64,000 nt of DNA from Streptomyces canus (GTDB taxonomy: Bacteria > Actinomycetota > Actinomycetes > Streptomycetales > Streptomycetaceae): contig NZ_JAUSYQ010000002.1 of assembly GCF_030816965.1 (NCBI RefSeq), positions 5,429,501-5,493,500 on the forward strand. The letters are read 5' to 3'. The translations under genes and the position numbers were made by a program. How positions within the stretch are numbered: the stretch's first letter is position 1; the number at the start of each line of letters is the position of its first letter. The notes under the pieces were generated by a model. It was not told the DNA's origin, did no database searches, and worked only from the letters and a program-made list of their open reading frames with translations. Shown here in pieces: positions 17,981-28,660 of this stretch.

Positions 17981-19474
17981 TCAGTACGCTCCGGTGCCCG
18001 CGATGACGGCCCGCACCGTCCGCAGCAGCACGGTGAAGTCCACCGACGGCGACCAGTTGTCCACGTATCCGAGGTCCAGGGCGATCGTCTCGTCCCACGA
18101 AAGGTTCGAGCGCCCGCTGACCTGCCACAGGCCGGTGAGGCCCGGCTTGACGGCGAGTCTGCGCAGTTCGACCTCGTTGTAGCGGGCGACCTCGTCGGGT
18201 AGCGGCGGACGCGGGCCGACCAGGGACATGTCCCCGCGCACCACGTTGAACAGCTGGGGCAGTTCGTCCAGGGAGCATCGGCGCAGCAGGCGGCCGGCGC
18301 GGGTGATGCGCGGATCACGGCGGATCTTGAACATCCGGCCGTCGCGCTCGTTGGTGCCGGCCAGCTGCCGCCGCAGCCGTTCGGCGTCGGCGACCATGGT
18401 GCGGAACTTCATCATGGTGAACGGCACCCCGCCGCGCCCGACCCGGGTCTGCCGGTGCACGACGGGTCCCGGCGAGTCCAGGCGTACGACCAGGGCGACC
18501 GCCGCGAACACCGGGGCGAGCAGCACGATGAGCAGCGCCGCGCCCAGCCGGTCGGTCACCGACTTCACCACCGCGGCGAGCCCCCGCCGCAGGGGCGGGG
18601 TGACGTTCAGCATGGTGAGTCCGGCTACCGAGAAGACACCCACCCGGCGCCGGGACACCTCGGTCAGGCCGGGTACGACCACGAGTCGGCGGCCTGCGCC
18701 GTGCAGGGCCCAGGACAGCCGGCGCAGGCGCGTTCCGCTCAGGTGCGGTCCCGGTACGACGAGGACCGCGTCCACGCCCAGCCGCCGGGCCGCCTCCAGC
18801 ACCGCGGCCGAGTCGGCCGTCACGCGCGGGGGTTCGCATCGGTCCAGGCGGGCGGCGACGGGGGCCAGCGACTGCGGGTCCTGCTCGCCGACCGGACACA
18901 CGCCGACGACGACGAACTCGTGCTCCGTCCGTCGCGCGAGGTGGCCGACCAGGTCGTCGACGGCGTCCGCCGCCCCGATCACCAGGGCCCGGTGCACGGC
19001 CCGGCCGTCGCGACGCCGGGCGATCAGGTGCCGGCGGATCAGTGTGTGCGCGACCACGCTCGCCGGCGCGGAAGGCATCAGGGCGGTGAGCGCGAGGAGG
19101 AAGGGGGAGTCCTCGCCCGTCGCCGCCCGTACCACCGCGAGCATGCCGACCATGACCAGCCAGTCGTGCAGCGCGGGGCGCAGGACGGCGCCCTCACCGA
19201 GACGGCCTTCGGCGTAACGGTCCCGCGCGGCGCGCACGAGCAGCCAGGCCACGGCCGCCACCACCGCGAGGGTCACGGCCTTCGCGGTGTCGGTCGCCGC
19301 GAAGGCCAGGTACGCGGGCACGAGGGCGCCGACCGCGTCACCGAGGACGGCGGCCGGCGCGTACCAGAGGGGTTTGCCGGTGCCGCGTCCGGCCGGTGGC
19401 TGTGCGTCGACGACCCGGTTCCACGGCTGCCGTGCCGCCGGCAGCTGGGGCAGGGTCTCCCCGAACAGCCACAT
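17981..19474 (-). CDS. Polyprenyl-phosphate sugar-1-phosphate transferase (initiating enzyme)
   Basis: A 497-residue protein of the WbaP/CpsE family. Several N-terminal membrane segments and a central CoA-binding-like domain precede a C-terminal bacterial sugar transferase domain. The latter is marked by M-M-K-F-R-T-M, S-L-D-E-L-P-Q-L-F-N-V, M-S-L-V-G-P-R-P and K-P-G-L-T-G-L-W-Q-V-S-G-R. It moves a sugar-1-phosphate onto undecaprenyl phosphate, the first step of repeat-unit synthesis. ATG at 19474 is chosen because GGAGG lies just upstream; the in-frame start seven codons earlier has none. It is read after the DUF4012 gene and before the toroid gene. Confidence 0.9.
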   Translation of the reverse strand: MWLFGETLPQLPAARQPWNRVVDAQPPAGRGTGKPLWYAPAAVLGDAVGALVPAYLAFAATDTAKAVTLAVVAAVAWLLVRAARDRYAEGRLGEGAVLRPALHDWLVMVGMLAVVRAATGEDSPFLLALTALMPSAPASVVAHTLIRRHLIARRRDGRAVHRALVIGAADAVDDLVGHLARRTEHEFVVVGVCPVGEQDPQSLAPVAARLDRCEPPRVTADSAAVLEAARRLGVDAVLVVPGPHLSGTRLRRLSWALHGAGRRLVVVPGLTEVSRRRVGVFSVAGLTMLNVTPPLRRGLAAVVKSVTDRLGAALLIVLLAPVFAAVALVVRLDSPGPVVHRQTRVGRGGVPFTMMKFRTMVADAERLRRQLAGTNERDGRMFKIRRDPRITRAGRLLRRCSLDELPQLFNVVRGDMSLVGPRPPLPDEVARYNEVELRRLAVKPGLTGLWQVSGRSNLSWDETIALDLGYVDNWSPSVDFTVLLRTVRAVIAGTGAY

Positions 19475-19562
19475 GTGCCCTCCAAGTAGGATCAAAGGGT
19501 CTGGTCGAGTGTGTACGGCGTTGCGGGCCGAGCCGGGTGCGACGCCGCGCCGGGGCGAACTG

Positions 19563-21455
19563 TCACCCGATAGGCCCCTGTGCGGTGCCCCTCGTTCGGG
19601 TGCCGCAGGCGCTGCCCGGCTTCAGCGTGGCCCGCAGAGGCGTCACCAGGGGCTGGCGCAGGAGGACCGGCCTGCCGTCCGCGTGCGGTTCCCACAGGTG
19701 CAGCACCAGCGTGCGGCGGGCGCCCGCGGGCAGTTCCAGATCGAGCGTGTACACGGGGTGTCCGCGTTCGGTGCCGGATGCCAGCAGCGCGGTGCGGCCG
19801 TCCACGGTGGCGCCGGTGAGGCCGGCGCCGGCTCCCGCGTAGTACGACACCAGCAGCCGGTTGTCGCCCGGCCGGGTGGAGTAGGGCGGGTGGTCCTCCC
19901 GCAGCGTGACGTAGCCGGGCAGGCCGGCGGGCGGGGCCCGGTTGGTCAGGGTCGCCGTCACGGTGACCGCGCGCCCGCCGCCGGCGCAGCCGTTCGCCTC
20001 CCAGACCAGGCTCCGGTCCAGGTAGTAGTCCAGCTTCGAGCCCGCCGCGTTGTTCACCACCAGTCCCGCGAAGGGCCCCGGGGCGTTCGGGAGGGTGCCC
20101 GCGTAGGGGCGCGTCTCCAGGAGCCGCTGTTCTGGCGGGTGGGCGCTCCACAGCTTCAGCCGGCCCTCGCGCTGGGCGTCGTGCACGGCGGCGAACAGGG
20201 CGGGCAGCCGGCGCGTGTCGGCGTACGCCGCGAGCAGGGGCGCGGCGACGGCGCGTGCCGCGTCGACGAAGAAGGCCTTGCGTCGGGTGACGTCGTCGTA
20301 GCGCGCGTAGCTGGCCCGCTCGGTGAGGTCCAGCACGTTGTCGGCGGTGAGTTCGGTGCCGTCGGCCATGCGGGCGGGGCCGGTGACCCGGAGGAAACAG
20401 CCCAACGTGGCCGGGTCCAGGGCGATCGCTCCGTCCACGCGCTCGCCGGTGTGGTCGCGCCACGCCGCGGCCCAGATGCGGGCCGCGTGGGGGAAGTGCG
20501 GGCTGAGGTTGGAATTGGCCCACACGCGGGTGGGAGCGCTGCCCGCGTAGCGGTCCGCGAACTCGGCCCCCAGATCGACGTCGGCCTGGGCCGCCGCCAT
20601 CTCGGTGTTGTTGCCGAACCGCTCGAACGTCACATGGCCCCGGTCGGCCCGGAGCACCGCGAAGGCCCCGGCGACCCCTCCGGTGCCGCGTGCCTCGGCG
20701 GTGTTCTGGAACGCGAGGAAGTAGCGGCGTTCCCCCTGGCCGCCCAGCAGGGACGGCAGGACGCGGGCCGCCACGGAGGCGTCGGTCATCGCCGGGGCGA
20801 GACGGTCGAGCTGCCGCGCGAGGTCGGCCCGGGCCCGGTCGGCCGCCGGCAGCCAGGTGGACCGGGGCAGCCCGTGCACGTCGGCCTGGACCCGGGTGGC
20901 GACGGCTGCCGCCTGGACGACGTCCGGCGCGTGTTCCCGCAAGGACAGCAGCGCCCCGGACATCCCTTCGCCGCCGCCCGGCGCCGGCAGGGCACGCACC
21001 AGGGGGGCCAGGACGTCGGCGGACAGGCTGTCCGCCGCGGACGCGGCGCCGCGCACAGTCCGCAACGGGCCGCCGAGGAAGGGCAGTTGGGCTGCGCAGT
21101 ACCAGGCCGGGCCCGTGGTGAGGTGGTGGGCGCGCGCGGCGTGGGCCGCCGCGGACCGCACCGCACGCTGCTGTTCCCCGGCCGTGCCGGGTGCCGGTGC
21201 GGTGGTCACGGCCCGCTGCAGCGCATCGAGGTCCCGCTGGGCCGCGAGCAGTTCCGTGCGGGCGAGGAGTCCGGTGACCGCGATCCAGGCGGCGCCGGCC
21301 AGGGTGAGCGCCGCGACGGCGGGCAGGGCGTACCTGAGCGCACGGCGCAGGACGGGAGCCCGGCCGAGGCGGCGGCCCGTCCCCGGCAAGCGGACGGCGT
21401 CCCGGCCGAAGCCGGGACGCCTTGGGGGTGCCGTACCGGTGTCCCGGTCCGTCAT
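19563..21455 (-). CDS. DUF4012 domain membrane protein
   Basis: A 630-residue protein with a cytosolic N-terminus, one strong membrane segment around residues 40-65 and a large extracellular part. The latter has the DUF4012 core around R-R-Y-F-L-A-F-Q-N-T-A-E-A-R-G-T-G-G, the block that defines this family in actinobacterial and other Gram-positive polysaccharide loci. The biochemical role is unknown. Its ATG overlaps the stop of the sortase-substrate gene by ATGA, so the two are coupled. One could anchor or display the glycan and the other process it; this is inference from arrangement only. Confidence 0.8.
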   Translation of the reverse strand: MTDRDTGTAPPRRPGFGRDAVRLPGTGRRLGRAPVLRRALRYALPAVAALTLAGAAWIAVTGLLARTELLAAQRDLDALQRAVTTAPAPGTAGEQQRAVRSAAAHAARAHHLTTGPAWYCAAQLPFLGGPLRTVRGAASAADSLSADVLAPLVRALPAPGGGEGMSGALLSLREHAPDVVQAAAVATRVQADVHGLPRSTWLPAADRARADLARQLDRLAPAMTDASVAARVLPSLLGGQGERRYFLAFQNTAEARGTGGVAGAFAVLRADRGHVTFERFGNNTEMAAAQADVDLGAEFADRYAGSAPTRVWANSNLSPHFPHAARIWAAAWRDHTGERVDGAIALDPATLGCFLRVTGPARMADGTELTADNVLDLTERASYARYDDVTRRKAFFVDAARAVAAPLLAAYADTRRLPALFAAVHDAQREGRLKLWSAHPPEQRLLETRPYAGTLPNAPGPFAGLVVNNAAGSKLDYYLDRSLVWEANGCAGGGRAVTVTATLTNRAPPAGLPGYVTLREDHPPYSTRPGDNRLLVSYYAGAGAGLTGATVDGRTALLASGTERGHPVYTLDLELPAGARRTLVLHLWEPHADGRPVLLRQPLVTPLRATLKPGSACGTRTRGTAQGPIG

Positions 21456-22021
21456 GAACTGCGGCGCCTGCGCACGGCGAACATCGTGGCACCGCCCGCG
21501 GCGATCAGCACGGCCGCGGCCCCGCCCAGCGCCAGAGCCGTCCCACTGCCCGTGCTCGCGAGGCTCGCGCCCTTGGGCTGTTTGTCGTCGTACGACGTGT
21601 TGACGGGGTCGGCCAGGACTGCCCGGTGCTGCGACCGCAGCACCTTGATCCTGGCGGCGGCCCTCCGGTAGGGGTTCCGGCCGATCAGTTCGAAGGTGTG
21701 GTACCCCGGCCTGGTGCTCCGTGGGATGGTCACGGTACCGGTGACCACTCCGTTCGCGTTCGCCCTGAAGATTCCCAGCACGACGACGAACGACCTCAGG
21801 TCCGCCTCGACACGCTGCCGGGGAGCGAAGCCCGTGCCCCGGAAGCCCAGCCGGCCTCCGGCCTGCACGGTCGTGGCGGTGAGCGTCAGGGTCGGGGGCG
21901 GCGGGGGATACGGTGCTGCGTCGGCGTGGGCGGTCTGTGCTCCCATCAGCGGTGCGGCGATGAGCGCGGCAGCCGCTGCGGCCGACGTCAGTGCGCCTCG
22001 CCACCTGGGCGATCTCGTCAT
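21452..22021 (-). CDS. LAxTG sortase-anchored surface protein
   Basis: A 189-residue exported protein. An N-terminal signal peptide ends near A-H-A-D-A. A proline-rich linker and a single beta-sandwich domain (IPT/immunoglobulin-like, residues about 40-130) follow. The C-terminal sorting signal is L-A-S-T-G at residues 154-158, then a hydrophobic helix and a final R-R-R-R-S-S. LAxTG is the form recognised by class E sortases of high-GC actinobacteria, so covalent attachment to peptidoglycan is expected. ATG at 22021 has GGAGG nine bases upstream; a GTG two codons earlier is too close to it. Divergent from the chain-length regulator. Confidence 0.83.
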   Translation of the reverse strand: MTRSPRWRGALTSAAAAAALIAAPLMGAQTAHADAAPYPPPPPTLTLTATTVQAGGRLGFRGTGFAPRQRVEADLRSFVVVLGIFRANANGVVTGTVTIPRSTRPGYHTFELIGRNPYRRAAARIKVLRSQHRAVLADPVNTSYDDKQPKGASLASTGSGTALALGGAAAVLIAAGGATMFAVRRRRSS

Positions 22022-22286
22022 GTTCACTCTCCTCCACTTGATCTGGACCAGGCGGCGATGTCGGCCGTCGTCGAGATCTTGATACCTGGAGAAAGTGCTA
22101 TATACGGCACTCTTCGGCGTGGCGTGGCCAAGAAGTCACCGGATGGGGTAGCGCTTGTCCCCACGATGGCCCCGCATGAGGGTGGCTCTCCCGCTCGATG
22201 CGCGCGAGTCCCTATGGTCGGCTGCGTCCACAGGGAACAGAACATCCCAATCCGGGTGGTTCCCTCGGTTCGATGAGGGGTGCAGC
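22022..22286. promoter_or_regulatory. Divergent promoter region, surface-protein operon versus Wzz/BY-kinase
   Basis: A 265-bp gap between divergent starts with a short AT-richer segment at about 22075-22115. It should hold promoters for both sides. No palindromic operator stands out. Confidence 0.35.
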
Positions 22287-23744
22287 TTGGATCTCCACGG
22301 CTTCCTGAAGGCTCTCGCGCGTCGCTGGCCGACCGTCGCCGTCTGCCTGGTTCTCGCGGTCGGGACGGCGGTCGCCGCGACGAGTTTGAGTACCTCGGTC
22401 TACGAGGCCAGAACCCAGCTCTTCGTCGCGACCCGTACCGGGCAGGACACCGCCCAGCTGAGCCTGGGCCAGAGCTTCTCGCAGGCGCGGGTGCAGTCGT
22501 ACGCCGAGATCGTGACGACCCGGCAGGTGACCGTGCCCGTGCTGAAGGAGCTGGGTCTGCGCACCACGCCGGAGGAGTTGGCGTCCCGGATCACCGCCCA
22601 AGCCCCGCTGAACACCGTGCTCATCGACATCACCGTCCGGGACGCGGAGCCCCGGCGTGCGGCGCGGATCGCCAATGCCGTGGCGCAGCGGTTCAGTGCG
22701 GTCGTCGAGCGGCTGGAGACGCCCAAGCCCGTTCCCGGCTCCAAGCGCAAGAGCCGGACCGGCGAGGAGACCTCCCCCGTCTCCCTGCGTGTCACGCAGG
22801 AAGCCGTCGCCCCCGCCGGCCCGGTCTCGCCCCGGCCGCTGCTGAACCTGGGCGCGGGGGTGCTCGCCGGCCTGCTGCTCGGAGCCGGCGTCGTCGCGTT
22901 GCGCGAGACGCTCGACACCACGCTCAAGACGGTCGAGACGCTGAGCGAGTTCACCGAACTGCCGGGGCTGGCCACCATCCCGTACGACAAGAACGCCCCC
23001 AAGCAGCCGCTCGTCGCCGCCGACGGGCACTCCCGGCGCGCCGAGGCCTTCCGCAAGCTGCGCACCAACCTGCAGTTCTCGCAGGTCGACGACCCGCCGC
23101 GGATCATCGTGGTGACGAGTTCGGTGCCGGGTGAGGGCAAGACCAACACCGCGGTGAACCTCGCCCTCTCGCTGGCCGAGGCGGGCGTGGCCACCTGCCT
23201 GGTGGACGCGGACCTGCGCCGGCCGTGCGTGGCCGCGGCCTTCGGTCTGGTCCGGGACGCCGGCCTGACCACCGTGCTCATCGGGCAGGCCCGGATCGCC
23301 GACGTGACGCAGGAGGTCGCGGGCGGGCTGTCGGTGCTGGCCAGCGGCGCGGTACCGCCTAACCCCACCGAGCTGCTGGCCTCGGCGCGGATGGACGAGG
23401 TGCTGAAGGAGTTGGCGGACCGGTACGACGTGGTGATCGTCGACACCGCGCCGCTGCTGCCGGTCGCCGACACCGTGGGACTCGCTTCGCTGGCCCAGGG
23501 CGCTCTGCTCGTCGTCCGTGCCGCCAGGACCAGGCGGGACCAGGTGCGCGCCGCCGCGGAATCGCTGGAGCGGGTGGGCGTACGCGTCCTCGGTACTGTC
23601 TTCAGCATGGCTCCGGTCTCCAAGGGCGGCCGGTACGGCTACCGGAGCTACGGTGAGCTGCCCGCTCCCCGGACGTCGGTCCTCCGCGGCGAGGCGACCA
23701 TGCCCGCCGGGACGGGCGGAGCCGGCGCGGCGGGCGAGGGGTGA
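22287..23744 (+). CDS. Wzz-type chain-length regulator fused to a BY-kinase
   Basis: A 485-residue fusion. The N-terminal Wzz domain has two membrane helices (about residues 15-35 and 190-210). The cytosolic bacterial tyrosine kinase domain carries Walker A V-P-G-E-G-K-T-N, Walker A' C-L-V-D-A-D-L-R-R-P and Walker B V-V-I-V-D-T-A-P. The C-terminus has a tyrosine cluster (G-R-Y-G-Y-R-S-Y-G), the usual autophosphorylation site. These proteins set polysaccharide chain length. TTG at 22287 with GAGGGG seven bases upstream starts right at the Wzz domain; the longer upstream frame does not look coding. The stop overlaps the phosphatase GTG. Confidence 0.88.
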   Translation: MDLHGFLKALARRWPTVAVCLVLAVGTAVAATSLSTSVYEARTQLFVATRTGQDTAQLSLGQSFSQARVQSYAEIVTTRQVTVPVLKELGLRTTPEELASRITAQAPLNTVLIDITVRDAEPRRAARIANAVAQRFSAVVERLETPKPVPGSKRKSRTGEETSPVSLRVTQEAVAPAGPVSPRPLLNLGAGVLAGLLLGAGVVALRETLDTTLKTVETLSEFTELPGLATIPYDKNAPKQPLVAADGHSRRAEAFRKLRTNLQFSQVDDPPRIIVVTSSVPGEGKTNTAVNLALSLAEAGVATCLVDADLRRPCVAAAFGLVRDAGLTTVLIGQARIADVTQEVAGGLSVLASGAVPPNPTELLASARMDEVLKELADRYDVVIVDTAPLLPVADTVGLASLAQGALLVVRAARTRRDQVRAAAESLERVGVRVLGTVFSMAPVSKGGRYGYRSYGELPAPRTSVLRGEATMPAGTGGAGAAGEG

Positions 23745-24343
23745 TCCGGGTCCTGTTCGTCTGCACGGGCAACGTGCACCGTTCGGCGCTCGCCGAGCGG
23801 CTGCTGGCCGCCCGGTTGCCGCGCGGCTCGGCCCTGCGGCCGGAGAGCGCCGGTACCCAGGCATGGCCCCGCGCGGGCATGGAGCACTCCACCCGGGCGG
23901 TGCTGGAGCGGCTGGGCGGCGACGGGTCCGGCTTCGTCTCGCGCCCGCTCACCGCCGGGCTCGTCCTGGGATCGGCACTGGTGCTCGGGCTCGCCGGTGA
24001 GCACCGCGAGGCCGCCGTACGGCTCGCGCCGTCGGCGATGCGGCGCTGCTTCACCCTGAAGGAGTTCGTGCGGCTCGCCGGCGGGGAAGCCGACGGGGAC
24101 GGGCGGCGGCCGGACGGCGTCGGCGGCTTCCCCGCCGTGGTCGCGGCCGCCGCCGCCCGCCGGGGGCACATGGCCCCGGTCCCGCCGGAGGCGGACGACG
24201 TCGCGGACCCGGGCGGGATGCCCTCCGCGGTGCTGTCCGAGTGCGCCCGCGAGATCGACGAGCTGGTGGGAAGCCTGGTTCGGTTGTGCGAAGACCCGTT
24301 AACGGTGCAGGTCAGAGCGGTCTTGCGTGTAAGAGATGGATAA
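23741..24343 (+). CDS. Low-molecular-weight protein-tyrosine phosphatase (Wzb-like), with TTA codon
   Basis: A 200-residue phosphatase coupled to the kinase by a GTGA overlap; it would dephosphorylate the BY-kinase tyrosine cluster. The CX5R loop is C8-T-G-N-V-H-R14-S, where the second family cysteine is replaced by His. The general-acid D-P motif lies near residue 178, and an insertion of some 30 residues precedes it. Codon 187 is TTA (24299-24301), a leucine codon read in Streptomyces only by the bldA tRNA, so full-length protein may appear only late in growth. The residues after it lie beyond the catalytic core. Confidence 0.82.
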   Translation: MIRVLFVCTGNVHRSALAERLLAARLPRGSALRPESAGTQAWPRAGMEHSTRAVLERLGGDGSGFVSRPLTAGLVLGSALVLGLAGEHREAAVRLAPSAMRRCFTLKEFVRLAGGEADGDGRRPDGVGGFPAVVAAAAARRGHMAPVPPEADDVADPGGMPSAVLSECAREIDELVGSLVRLCEDPLTVQVRAVLRVRDG

Positions 24344-24345
24344 GA

Positions 24346-24366
24346 CTTGAGTCTGCCTGACTCAGG
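24346..24366 (+). promoter_or_regulatory. HAIR element 1 (HspR operator) of the dnaK operon
   Basis: CTTGAGT-N7-ACTCAGG, one mismatch from the HspR-associated inverted repeat consensus CTTGAGT-N7-ACTCAAG. It lies 71 bp before the dnaK start, with a second, perfect copy downstream. HspR binds such sites to repress the operon. Confidence 0.85.
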
Positions 24367-24397
24367 TCTGTTGACCGAAGGCTGAGCGTCGTGCACA

Positions 24398-24418
24398 CTT
24401 GAGTCCGTTCCACTCAAG
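24398..24418 (+). promoter_or_regulatory. HAIR element 2 (perfect HspR operator) of the dnaK operon
   Basis: A perfect CTTGAGT-N7-ACTCAAG immediately upstream of the dnaK ribosome site. The paired elements fit cooperative HspR (with DnaK as co-repressor) control known in Streptomyces. Confidence 0.95.
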
Positions 24419-24437
24419 TCAGCTGGAGGAATCAACC

Positions 24438-26281
<1,844 letters not shown>

Positions 26282-26285
<4 letters not shown>

Positions 26286-26929
26286 CGGAGGAGACCCCGG
26301 GCTTCGACGAGAAGCCCGACGTCCCCTCCGGCGCCACCCCCGACGACGCCGAGCCGAAGGCCGCCCCCCAGGAAGGGGCGGCCCCGGCCGGGGACGCAAC
26401 AGCGCAGATCGCCGGCCTGACGGCCCAGCTGGACCAGTCGCGCAAGGCGCTCGACGAGCGCACCGCGGACCTCCAGCGGCTCCAGGCCGAGTTCCAGAAC
26501 TACCGCCGCCGGGTGGAGCGGGACCGGATCACGGTCAAGGAGATCGCCATCGCGAACCTCCTGACCGAGCTCCTCCCGGTGCTCGACGACATCGGCCGCG
26601 CGCGGGACCACGGTGAACTCGTCGGCGGTTTCAAGGGCGTCGGGGAGTCGCTGGAGACCGTGGCGGCGAAGCTGGGACTCCAGCAGTTCGGCAAGGAGGG
26701 CGAGCCCTTCGACCCGACGATCCACGAGGCCCTGATGCACAGTTACGCGCCCGATGTCACCGAGACGACGTGCGTGGCGATTCTGCAGCCTGGGTATCGC
26801 ATCGGCGAACGCACCATCCGCCCCGCGCGGGTGGCCGTGGCCGAGCCGCAGCCGGGCGCGCAGACGGTCAAGGCCGAGGACGGGTCCGAGGCCGGCGACG
26901 ACAAGGACAACGGCCCTGAGGAGGGCTGA
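26282..26929 (+). CDS. grpE: Nucleotide exchange factor GrpE
   Basis: A 215-residue GrpE. An acidic, Pro/Ala-rich N-terminus precedes a long coiled-coil (about residues 40-90, with the F-Q-N-Y-R-R-R-V motif). The C-terminal beta domain includes the [14 protein letters not shown] signature. It releases ADP from DnaK. The GTG overlaps the dnaK stop (GTGA), so it is translationally coupled, consistent with fixed DnaK:GrpE ratios. Confidence 0.98.
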
Positions 26930-26974
26930 GGTCGTAGAGATAGATCGGGACACCGGAAAGGGGGCACGTCGGGG

Positions 26975-28156
26975 ATGAGCACCAAGGACTTCATCGAGAA
27001 GGACTACTACAAGGTCCTCGGCGTCCCCAAGGACGCCACCGAGGCCGAGATCAAGAAGGCGTACCGGAAGCTCGCCCGCGAGTTCCACCCGGACGCCAAC
27101 AAGGGCAACACCAAGGCGGAGGAGCGCTTCAAGGAGATCTCCGAGGCGAACGACGTCCTCGGTGACCCCAAGAAGCGCAAGGAGTACGACGAGGCCCGCG
27201 CCCTGTTCGGCAACGGCGGCTTCCGTCCGGGGCCGGGCGGCGCGGGCGGCTCCTTCAACTTCGACCTGGGCGACCTCTTCGGAGGCGGCGCCCAGGGCGG
27301 GGCCCAGGGAGCCGGCGGCTTCGGCGGCGGACTCGGAGACGTCTTCGGGGGCCTGTTCAACCGGGGCAGCTCCGGAACTACGCGCGTCCAGCCCAGGCGC
27401 GGCCAGGACATCGACACCGAGGTCACCCTCAGCTTCACCGAGGCGATCGAGGGCGCGACGGTGCCGCTCAGGATGTCCTCGCAGGCCCCCTGCAAGGCCT
27501 GCTCGGGCACCGGCGACGCCAACGGCAACCCGCGCGTGTGCCCCACGTGCGTGGGCACCGGCCAGGTGGCGAGGGGCTCCGGGGGAGGGTTCTCCCTCAC
27601 GGACCCCTGCCCGGACTGCAAGGGCCGCGGCCTGATCGCGGAGAACCCCTGCGAGATCTGCAAGGGCTCCGGGCGGGCGAAGTCCTCGCGCACCATGCAG
27701 GTCCGCATCCCGGCCGGGGTGTCGGACAGCCAGCGGATCCGGCTGCGCGGAAAGGGGGCGCCCGGTGAACGCGGCGGCCCCGCGGGCGACTTGTACGTCA
27801 CCGTGCACGTCGACGCGCACCCCGTCTTCGGCCGCAAGGGCGACAACCTCACGGTGACGGTCCCGGTGACCTTCTCGGAGGCGGCGCTCGGCGGCGAGGT
27901 CAGGGTGCCGACGCTGGGCGGTCCCGCCGTCACGCTGAAGCTGCCGCCGGGCACGCCCAACGGCCGCACCATGCGGGCGCGGGGCAAGGGCGCGGTCCGC
28001 AAGGACGGCACCCGGGGCGATCTGCTGGTCACCGTCGAGGTGAGTGTCCCGACCGAGCTGTCGGGGAAGGCTCGTGACGCGCTCGAGGCGTATCGCGAGG
28101 CGACCGTGGGTGAGGATCCACGGGCGGAGCTGTTCCAGGCCGCGAAGGGAGCTTGA
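26975..28156 (+). CDS. dnaJ: Chaperone DnaJ (type I Hsp40)
   Basis: A 393-residue type I J-protein. The J domain has the catalytic H-P-D at about residues 38-40. A Gly/Phe-rich linker follows, then a zinc domain with four C-x-x-C-x-G-x-G repeats (C-K-A-C-S-G-T-G, C-P-T-C-V-G-T-G, C-P-D-C-K-G-R-G, C-E-I-C-K-G-S-G) and the C-terminal substrate domains. It delivers clients to DnaK and stimulates its ATPase. Third gene of the operon, with hspR starting five bases after its stop. Confidence 0.98.
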   Translation: MSTKDFIEKDYYKVLGVPKDATEAEIKKAYRKLAREFHPDANKGNTKAEERFKEISEANDVLGDPKKRKEYDEARALFGNGGFRPGPGGAGGSFNFDLGDLFGGGAQGGAQGAGGFGGGLGDVFGGLFNRGSSGTTRVQPRRGQDIDTEVTLSFTEAIEGATVPLRMSSQAPCKACSGTGDANGNPRVCPTCVGTGQVARGSGGGFSLTDPCPDCKGRGLIAENPCEICKGSGRAKSSRTMQVRIPAGVSDSQRIRLRGKGAPGERGGPAGDLYVTVHVDAHPVFGRKGDNLTVTVPVTFSEAALGGEVRVPTLGGPAVTLKLPPGTPNGRTMRARGKGAVRKDGTRGDLLVTVEVSVPTELSGKARDALEAYREATVGEDPRAELFQAAKGA

Positions 28157-28161
28157 TCGAC

Positions 28162-28608
28162 ATGGACGGCCGTCGACGCAACCCGTATGAACTGACGGAG
28201 GAGACTCCGGTCTACGTCATCTCGGTGGCGGCCCAGCTCTCCGGCCTGCACCCGCAGACGCTGCGTCAGTACGACCGTCTGGGCCTGGTGTCCCCGGACC
28301 GCACCGCGGGCCGGGGCCGGCGCTACTCGGCCCGGGACATCGAACTGCTGCGCACCGTCCAGCAGTTGTCGCAGGACGAGGGCATCAACCTCGCCGGTAT
28401 CAAGCGCATCATCGAACTGGAGAACCAGGTCGCCGCGCTCCAGTCGAGGGTGGCCGAACTCCAGGCCGCCGTCGAGGGGGCCGCGGCGGCCATGCAGCAG
28501 CGCGAGGCGGCGGTGCACGCGTCGTACCGCCGTGACCTGGTGCCGTACCAGGAGGTCCAGCAGACCAGCGCGCTGGTGGTGTGGCGGCCCAAGCGGGCCA
28601 AGGACTAG
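28162..28608 (+). CDS. hspR: Heat-shock repressor HspR (MerR family)
   Basis: A 148-residue MerR-type regulator. The winged helix covers about residues 12-80, with L-H-P-Q-T-L-R-Q-Y-D-R-L-G-L as the recognition region, and a coiled-coil dimerisation helix follows. It represses its own operon and clpB by binding HAIR elements; the sites seen before dnaK and clpB match it. ATG at 28162 has GGGAG ten bases upstream; a TTG overlapping the dnaJ stop is less likely. The gene ends 7 bp before a perfect hairpin. Confidence 0.97.
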   Translation: MDGRRRNPYELTEETPVYVISVAAQLSGLHPQTLRQYDRLGLVSPDRTAGRGRRYSARDIELLRTVQQLSQDEGINLAGIKRIIELENQVAALQSRVAELQAAVEGAAAAMQQREAAVHASYRRDLVPYQEVQQTSALVVWRPKRAKD

Positions 28609-28615
28609 GCACAGC

Positions 28616-28659
28616 CACGGCGAAGGGGCCCGGAGAGATCTCCGGGCCCCTTCGCCGTG
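28616..28659. terminator. Bidirectional terminator hairpin after hspR
   Basis: A perfect 21-bp stem with a 2-base centre (CACGGCGAAGGGGCCCGGAG and its complement). It ends one base before the stop codon of the convergent fibronectin-III gene, so it can close both transcripts. There is no U-run, as is usual in Streptomyces. Confidence 0.92.
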
Positions 28660-28660
28660 C

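Noticed and set aside
15987..18278. A 763-codon minus-strand frame bridging the AsnB, toroid and transferase genes
   Set aside because: It crosses three genes in the wrong frame and is Arg/Pro/Gly-rich, as expected of a shadow.
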